The notes under the pieces are model-generated. The model worked only from the letters and a program-made list of their open reading frames with translations, had not been told where the DNA came from and ran no database searches. The position numbers and the translations under genes are program-made. 64,000 nt of DNA, from positions 1-64,000 of the forward strand of contig CANQNK010000002.1 in assembly GCA_947625195.1 (NCBI GenBank), given 5' to 3'. Each line of letters opens with the position of its first letter. Within the stretch, counting starts at the first letter, position 1. Source of the stretch: an uncultured Clostridia bacterium. GTDB lineage: Bacteria > Bacillota > Clostridia > Oscillospirales > Ruminococcaceae. Positions 58,757 to 64,000 of this stretch are shown in pieces.

Positions 58757-59512
58757 CTACACACGGCTTGCAAGCTCGAATGCAATTTTAGCAGTTCTTT
58801 GTGTCAGATCTTCAGGCATTTTACCTAAAATTCTTGTGTCCCATTTATCCTCTGAAAGGCAGTCAGCTGTATATACAAATTGATACACCTCGACTTTCCG
58901 GAATTTTCCCACTGCCATAACCGATGCGCATTCCATATCAACCGCTATGCAGCCGTCGTTTTTCCTTGCCGAAAAATTGTTCTTTGTTTCACGGTAAACA
59001 GCATCGGTGGTCCATATCTTTGCCTTTATATGTGGTATGTTTAACTCGTCAAAAAGCTTTGACAGCCTGTCGGCAGTTTCAATTTCAATATAGTCGCTTG
59101 CAGGAAGATAATGATAGCTTGTGCCCTCGTCACGGTATGCGGCAGTAGGCACTATGTAACGGCCTGCTGCGATTTGTTCGTTAAGCGCTCCGCAGCTCCC
59201 GAAAAACAAAATCTTCTTTGCACCCTTAGCGATCATTTCTTCAAGCAAGCCGACGGCCGCCGCTCCTCCCAAAAGACTATGATAAAACGCAAGTTTCCTG
59301 CCGTTGTATTCCGTGCGGTATATCGGAATTATCCTTCCGCCCGTCAGCGTGGTCATTACGGAACAATTCACCATATCAAGCATGGCGTTCATCGTAGGCT
59401 CAGAAAAAGCGGCAACTGCGACTTCGGGGAAGTCAGGGTCAAAAGAAACAACTTGGCTGGGGTTGATTATAGCCTCGCTTTTTGAGTCGTAAGAATTTAT
59501 AATGCTGATTAT
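58757..59512 (-). CDS. nucleoside phosphorylase family protein; upstream extension with possible non-canonical start
   Basis: ORF-track ATG at 59392, but the frame is open and protein-like upstream (IISIINSYDSKSEAIINPSQVVSFDPDFPEVAVAAFSEPT); AGAGGTG RBS at ~59519-59525; no ATG/GTG/TTG in the extension. Confidence 0.65.
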   Translation of the reverse strand: MISIINSYDSKSEAIINPSQVVSFDPDFPEVAVAAFSEPTMNAMLDMVNCSVMTTLTGGRIIPIYRTEYNGRKLAFYHSLLGGAAAVGLLEEMIAKGAKKILFFGSCGALNEQIAAGRYIVPTAAYRDEGTSYHYLPASDYIEIETADRLSKLFDELNIPHIKAKIWTTDAVYRETKNNFSARKNDGCIAVDMECASVMAVGKFRKVEVYQFVYTADCLSEDKWDTRILGKMPEDLTQRTAKIAFELASRV

Positions 59513-59536
59513 TAGTACACCTCTTTCTTAATTATT

Positions 59537-59569
59537 AAAACAGGCTGAATGATTTTTCAGCCTGTTTTT
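59537..59569 (-). terminator. terminator downstream of purL
   Basis: AAAACAGGCTGAA...TTCAGCCTGTTTT. Confidence 0.75.
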
Positions 59570-59572
59570 ATA

Positions 59573-62500
59573 TTACATTGTGAAGTATTTAACGCCGCTT
59601 TCAAAAATCTTCTGATCCTTTACTCCCGGAACATTTTTGGCAACACATTCGCCGATACGTTCTGAGTGTCCCATCTTTCCGAATACCCTTCCGTCAGGAG
59701 AGGTGATTCCCTCAATAGCGTACATCGAGCAGTTTGGATTGCAGTGTATATCCATTGTAGGATTGCCGTTAAAGTCAACATACTGTGTTGCGATCTGTCC
59801 GTTTTCCGCAAGCTGTTTTATTTCCTCCTCGGTGGCTACAAATCTTCCCTCGCCGTGTGAGATGGCGATAGTGTGTATGTCGCCTACACTCGTTCCCGAA
59901 AGCCACGGGGATTTATTGGAAGCTATTCGTGTGTTTACCATTTTAGACTGGTGCCTTGCAATGGTATTGAACGTAAGGGTAGGAGAGTCGTCTTTCATAT
60001 CCCTTATCTCGCCGTACGGAACAAGTCCCAGCTTTATAAGCGCCTGAAAGCCATTGCAGATTCCCAGCATAAGTCCGTCACGGTAGGTCAAAAGCTCGTT
60101 TATAGACTGTGTAAGACTTGGGTTTCTCAAAAATGAGGTTATGAACTTTCCGCTTCCGTCCGGCTCGTCACCGCCTGAAAATCCGCCCGGCAGCATTATA
60201 ATCTGAGAATTTCTTATTCTCTTTTCCATTTCCGAAACGCTTTCCTCAATAGCCGACGGAGTAAGATTCCTTATTACGAAAATATCGGCTATCGCACCAG
60301 CCTTTTCAAAAACCTTTGCGGTATCGTATTCGCAGTTGGTGCCGGGAAATACCGGGATCAAAACTCTCGGCTTAGCAATTGGGGTTATGGGCTCTTTTCT
60401 CCTTTGAACGGCGTAACTGAACTTCTCTACCTCTTCACTCTTAACACCCTTTACTTTTATCGGGAATACAGGTTCAAGCTTTTCTTCCCAAAGTTTTTCA
60501 AGATGTGCGATATCAAGCGTGTATTTTGTTGAAATTATTTTATATTCTTCTATCGTTTCTCCTATGACGCGCTCGTCCGTTTCAGCCTCATCGGCAAGCT
60601 CTATAACAAAGCTTCCGTAGCAGGCTCTGAAAAGCTCCTTTGGGGTAAGCTCTACGTTAAATTTAAAACCTATTCTGTTTCCAAACGACATCTTGGCAAT
60701 TGCTTCTGACACACCGCCATAGGAAACACTGTAACAGGATAAAACCTTTTTATCTTTTATTAGCGTTTCTACCTTTTCAAACACTGCCATTACGCTTTTA
60801 AAATCAGGACAGCGGTTCTCATCATATTCGGGTCTTATAAGTATAACTTTTGAGCCCGGCTTTTTAAATTCCTGAGAAATTATGTTGTAGCATGAGGTCT
60901 TTGATACAGCAAACGAAACAAGTGTCGGCGGAACGTCTATCTTTTCAAAGGTTCCGCTCATAGAGTCTTTTCCGCCTATTGATGCGCAGCCAAGCTCTAT
61001 CTGAGCTTTAAAAGCGCCAAGGAGCGCCGCAAACGGTTTGCCCCAGCGCTGCGGATCTTCCTGAGTCCTCTCGAAATACTCCTGGAAGGTAAGCCAGCAT
61101 TCTTTGCAGCTTCCGCCGGCTGCAACTACTTTAGCAACCGATTCTATTACGGCAGCCATTGCGCCGTGATAAGGGCTTTGCTCTGAAAGGAATGGGTCAA
61201 AGCCCCAGCCCATTACAGAAGCTGTGGTGGTGTCTCCGTTTAAAACGGGAATTTTTGCGGCCATGGCCTGCGTAGGGGTGTTTTGGTATTTTCCTCCGAA
61301 CGGCATAAGCACCGTCGATGCGCCGATAGTTGAATCAAAGTATTCCACAAGCCCCTTTTGCGAGCAGATATTCAGGTTTGAGATCATAGCCTCCCATTTG
61401 TCGGCGGTATCGTCAATCACTTCATTATTGTTGAATATAGGCTCCGGAACGAACACCGTGGTGTGCTTTTCCGCACCGTTTGAATTGAGAAAATCCCGAG
61501 AAAGGTTTACGATCTCGTTTCCTTTCCAGTTCATTTTAAGGCGTCTATCGCCGGTCACCGTGGCAACAAGAGTTGCTTCCAGGTTTTCCTTGCCTGCCTC
61601 ATTCATAAACTTCTCAACGTCGCTCTTTGATATAACTACCGCCATTCTCTCTTGAGATTCGGATATCGCAAGCTCGGTTCCGTCAAGTCCCTCGTACTTC
61701 TTCGTGACAGAGTCAAGGTCTATTATAAGCCCGTCTGTAAGCTCACCGATAGCGACCGAAACGCCGCCCGCGCCGAAATCGTTGCAGCGCTTTATCATTT
61801 TTGTGACCTCTGGGTTTCTGAAGAGACGCTGAAGCTTTCTTTCTTCCGGTGCGTTACCTTTCTGGACCTCCGCGCCGCAGGTCTCAAGAGACTGAAGCGT
61901 GTGTGATTTTGAAGAGCCGGTAGCTCCTCCGCAGCCGTCACGTCCCGTTTTTCCTCCGAGAAGTATAACAACATCGCCTACCTCAGGGCGTTCACGTCTG
62001 ACGTTTTTCTTGGGTGCTGCAGCAATAACTGCGCCTATTTCCATTCTCTTAGCTGCATATCCGGGGTGATATATCTCGTTTACATGGCCGGTTGCAAGTC
62101 CTATCTGGTTTCCGTATGAGGAATATCCCTGAGCCGCACCTACCGTTATTTTTCTCTGCGGAAGTTTTCCGGCGATTGTGTCTTCAAACGGAACCAACGG
62201 GTTAGCAGCTCCTGTCACTCTCATCGCCTGATAAACATAGCTTCTTCCCGAAAGAGGGTCTCTTATAGCTCCGCCAAGGCAGGTCGCCGCTCCGCCGAAA
62301 GGCTCTATCTCCGTCGGGTGATTGTGCGTCTCGTTTTTAAACATCAAAAGCCAGTCTTCTTCCTCGCCGTTTACATCCACCTTTATGTTGACAGAGCAGG
62401 CGTTTATCTCCTCGCTTTCGTCAAGAGCGTCTAAGAGACCGTCTTTTTTAAGCCGCTTTGCTCCGATAACAGCAAGGTCCATAAGCGTCATAGGTTTGTC

Positions 62501-63292
62501 TTTTCTGCCTAAGTACAATCTGTTTCTCGTCTTTAAGTAATCCTGATAGGTTTTTTCTATGTACGGAGCTTTTATCTGCGCCTCGTCTATAATTGTAAGA
62601 AACGTTGTGTGGCGGCAGTGATCCGACCAGTAGGTGTCAATCATTCTTATCTCGGTAACGGTCGGGTTTCTGCCCTCCTCGTCTCTGAAATACGCCTGAC
62701 AGAACTTTATGTCGTCAAAGTCCATAGCAAGTCCCATTGAACTTATCAGATCCTTAAGCTCTGAGTCGGATGAATATATAAAGCCTTCAATAGTATCCAC
62801 CTTGTCGGGAATCGTATAGTCGGAATCAAGAGTGTCAGGCTTTTCAAGTGAAGCTTCTCTGCTTTCTACCGGATTTATTATATAGTGCTTGATCTTTTCA
62901 AGATCCGAGTCGTTTAAATCTCCTTTGAAAATGTGAATTTTCGCACTTCTGACCGTAGGTCTCATTCCGCCTGTCAGCAGGGAAATACACTGTGCGCAGG
63001 AATCTGCTCTTTGATCAAACTGTCCCGGCAGATACTCAACGGCTATTATATGCTCGTCCTCGGTAAGCTTTGGAAGTTCGTAATACACCTTGTCGACGCT
63101 GGGCTCTGAAAACACAACGGGCACAGCCGCATTAAAGCTTTCTTCAGTCAGGCCCTGAGCGTCATAGCGGTTTATTATTCTGACGCTTTCAAGCCCTTTA
63201 AGGCCGAGAACGTTTTTGATGCCGCTTAAAAGAGAGTCTGCTTCTACGGCAAAGCCCTGCTTTTTCTCGGCATAGATTCTATAAACTGACAT
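59573..63292 (-). CDS. purL: phosphoribosylformylglycinamidine synthase (PurL-PurQ fused, single chain)
   Basis: 1239 aa; FKNETHNHPTEIEPFGGAATCLGGAIRDPL; C-terminal glutaminase LIPVFPGTNCEYDTA...LGICNGFQALIKLG. Confidence 0.97.
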   Translation of the reverse strand: MSVYRIYAEKKQGFAVEADSLLSGIKNVLGLKGLESVRIINRYDAQGLTEESFNAAVPVVFSEPSVDKVYYELPKLTEDEHIIAVEYLPGQFDQRADSCAQCISLLTGGMRPTVRSAKIHIFKGDLNDSDLEKIKHYIINPVESREASLEKPDTLDSDYTIPDKVDTIEGFIYSSDSELKDLISSMGLAMDFDDIKFCQAYFRDEEGRNPTVTEIRMIDTYWSDHCRHTTFLTIIDEAQIKAPYIEKTYQDYLKTRNRLYLGRKDKPMTLMDLAVIGAKRLKKDGLLDALDESEEINACSVNIKVDVNGEEEDWLLMFKNETHNHPTEIEPFGGAATCLGGAIRDPLSGRSYVYQAMRVTGAANPLVPFEDTIAGKLPQRKITVGAAQGYSSYGNQIGLATGHVNEIYHPGYAAKRMEIGAVIAAAPKKNVRRERPEVGDVVILLGGKTGRDGCGGATGSSKSHTLQSLETCGAEVQKGNAPEERKLQRLFRNPEVTKMIKRCNDFGAGGVSVAIGELTDGLIIDLDSVTKKYEGLDGTELAISESQERMAVVISKSDVEKFMNEAGKENLEATLVATVTGDRRLKMNWKGNEIVNLSRDFLNSNGAEKHTTVFVPEPIFNNNEVIDDTADKWEAMISNLNICSQKGLVEYFDSTIGASTVLMPFGGKYQNTPTQAMAAKIPVLNGDTTTASVMGWGFDPFLSEQSPYHGAMAAVIESVAKVVAAGGSCKECWLTFQEYFERTQEDPQRWGKPFAALLGAFKAQIELGCASIGGKDSMSGTFEKIDVPPTLVSFAVSKTSCYNIISQEFKKPGSKVILIRPEYDENRCPDFKSVMAVFEKVETLIKDKKVLSCYSVSYGGVSEAIAKMSFGNRIGFKFNVELTPKELFRACYGSFVIELADEAETDERVIGETIEEYKIISTKYTLDIAHLEKLWEEKLEPVFPIKVKGVKSEEVEKFSYAVQRRKEPITPIAKPRVLIPVFPGTNCEYDTAKVFEKAGAIADIFVIRNLTPSAIEESVSEMEKRIRNSQIIMLPGGFSGGDEPDGSGKFITSFLRNPSLTQSINELLTYRDGLMLGICNGFQALIKLGLVPYGEIRDMKDDSPTLTFNTIARHQSKMVNTRIASNKSPWLSGTSVGDIHTIAISHGEGRFVATEEEIKQLAENGQIATQYVDFNGNPTMDIHCNPNCSMYAIEGITSPDGRVFGKMGHSERIGECVAKNVPGVKDQKIFESGVKYFTM

Positions 63293-63319
63293 TTGACAAA
63301 ACTCCTTTTCAGCTTGAAT

Positions 63320-64000
63320 TTACATTTCTTCTGTCAAAGAGGCGAAAGCTTTGTCTTCTATTTCGCCAAGACAGTAATCTTCTTTTATATCAACTATTCT
63401 AACATAAAAACTTTTTTTATGCAATTTATTTTCGGGTTTTTTTCGTAAAACTTTTACTTTTGTATAATTGTCGGTGTGTCCGAAATGATATTCGGGTTCA
63501 CACTCGCGCTCAAAAATCACTTTCTGCAAAGTTCCAAGCTGAGTTTTTAAAAATTTTTTATTAAGGCACTGTGCGGTATCTCTCATTATTTGGGCGCGCT
63601 TTTTCTTGACTTGAGCTGAAACCTGCCCGATTGATTTTGCGGCGACGGTACCCTCTCTTTTTGAATAGGGAAAAACGTGTACCGCTGCAAAGCCGATTTT
63701 ATTTACAAATTCAAGCGACGTTATAAAATCCTCATCCGTTTCACCCGGAAATCCTACCATGACATCAGTGGTAATAGCGGCATTTTCAAAGCTTTCCCTT
63801 AGCTTGTTTACAATCGTGGCATATTGCGCCGATGTGTATCTGCGGTTCATAGCCATAAGTGTTTTATCGCAGCCGCTTTGAAGTGAAAGGTGAAAGTGGC
63901 CGCAAAGCTTTTCGCACGACTTAAGCTTGTCTATCTCAGTATCGGTAATAAGCTCCGGCTCCAGTGAGCTTAAGCGTATGCGTTCAATACCGTCAGTGTC
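63320..64000 (-). CDS. mtaB: MiaB-like tRNA methylthiotransferase (MtaB-like), partial at window edge
   Basis: Frame continues past the ATG at 63856 to the window end; revcomp encodes IERIRLSSLEPELI...CGHFHLSLQSGCDKTLMAMNRRY...TTDVMVGFPGETDEDF. Confidence 0.85.
   Translation of the reverse strand, partial: DTDGIERIRLSSLEPELITDTEIDKLKSCEKLCGHFHLSLQSGCDKTLMAMNRRYTSAQYATIVNKLRESFENAAITTDVMVGFPGETDEDFITSLEFVNKIGFAAVHVFPYSKREGTVAAKSIGQVSAQVKKKRAQIMRDTAQCLNKKFLKTQLGTLQKVIFERECEPEYHFGHTDNYTKVKVLRKKPENKLHKKSFYVRIVDIKEDYCLGEIEDKAFASLTEEM

Overview
The window looks like a chromosomal segment from a spore-forming Clostridia/Ruminococcaceae-like Firmicute. It is mostly housekeeping genes. I saw no CRISPR array, prophage, transposase or integrase. 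Main blocks, in order: an ABC solute-binding lipoprotein; a tyrosine-kinase/phosphatase module (CpsC/CpsD/CpsB-like) divergent from an LCP protein; CarD; a DUF11-like protein; a second LCP protein; glmS; the conserved yicC-remA-gmk-rpoZ-priA-def-fmt-rsmB-rlmN-stp-prkC-rsgA-thiN-spoVM cluster; purD, hinT and alaS with a T-box; tRNA-Leu(CAA); a histidine kinase and HD-GYP/Hpt signalling genes; tig-clpP-clpX; metA; spoIIE; a glgB-C-D-A glycogen operon; ispE; an aminotransferase with an Lrp regulator; a nucleoside phosphorylase; purL; and a partial mtaB. The least explained parts are: (1) a ~430-nt promoter-to-terminator unit at ~2303-2770 with only micro-ORFs and repeated GTCCAATG start contexts; (2) a structured RNA-like segment at ~1575-1750; (3) a long-hairpin RNA candidate with its own promoter and terminator at ~11033-11199, upstream of a glmS that lacks room for the ribozyme; (4) a nucleoside phosphorylase whose reading frame extends upstream with no ATG/GTG/TTG start. 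All calls come from reading the sequence; no database search was run.
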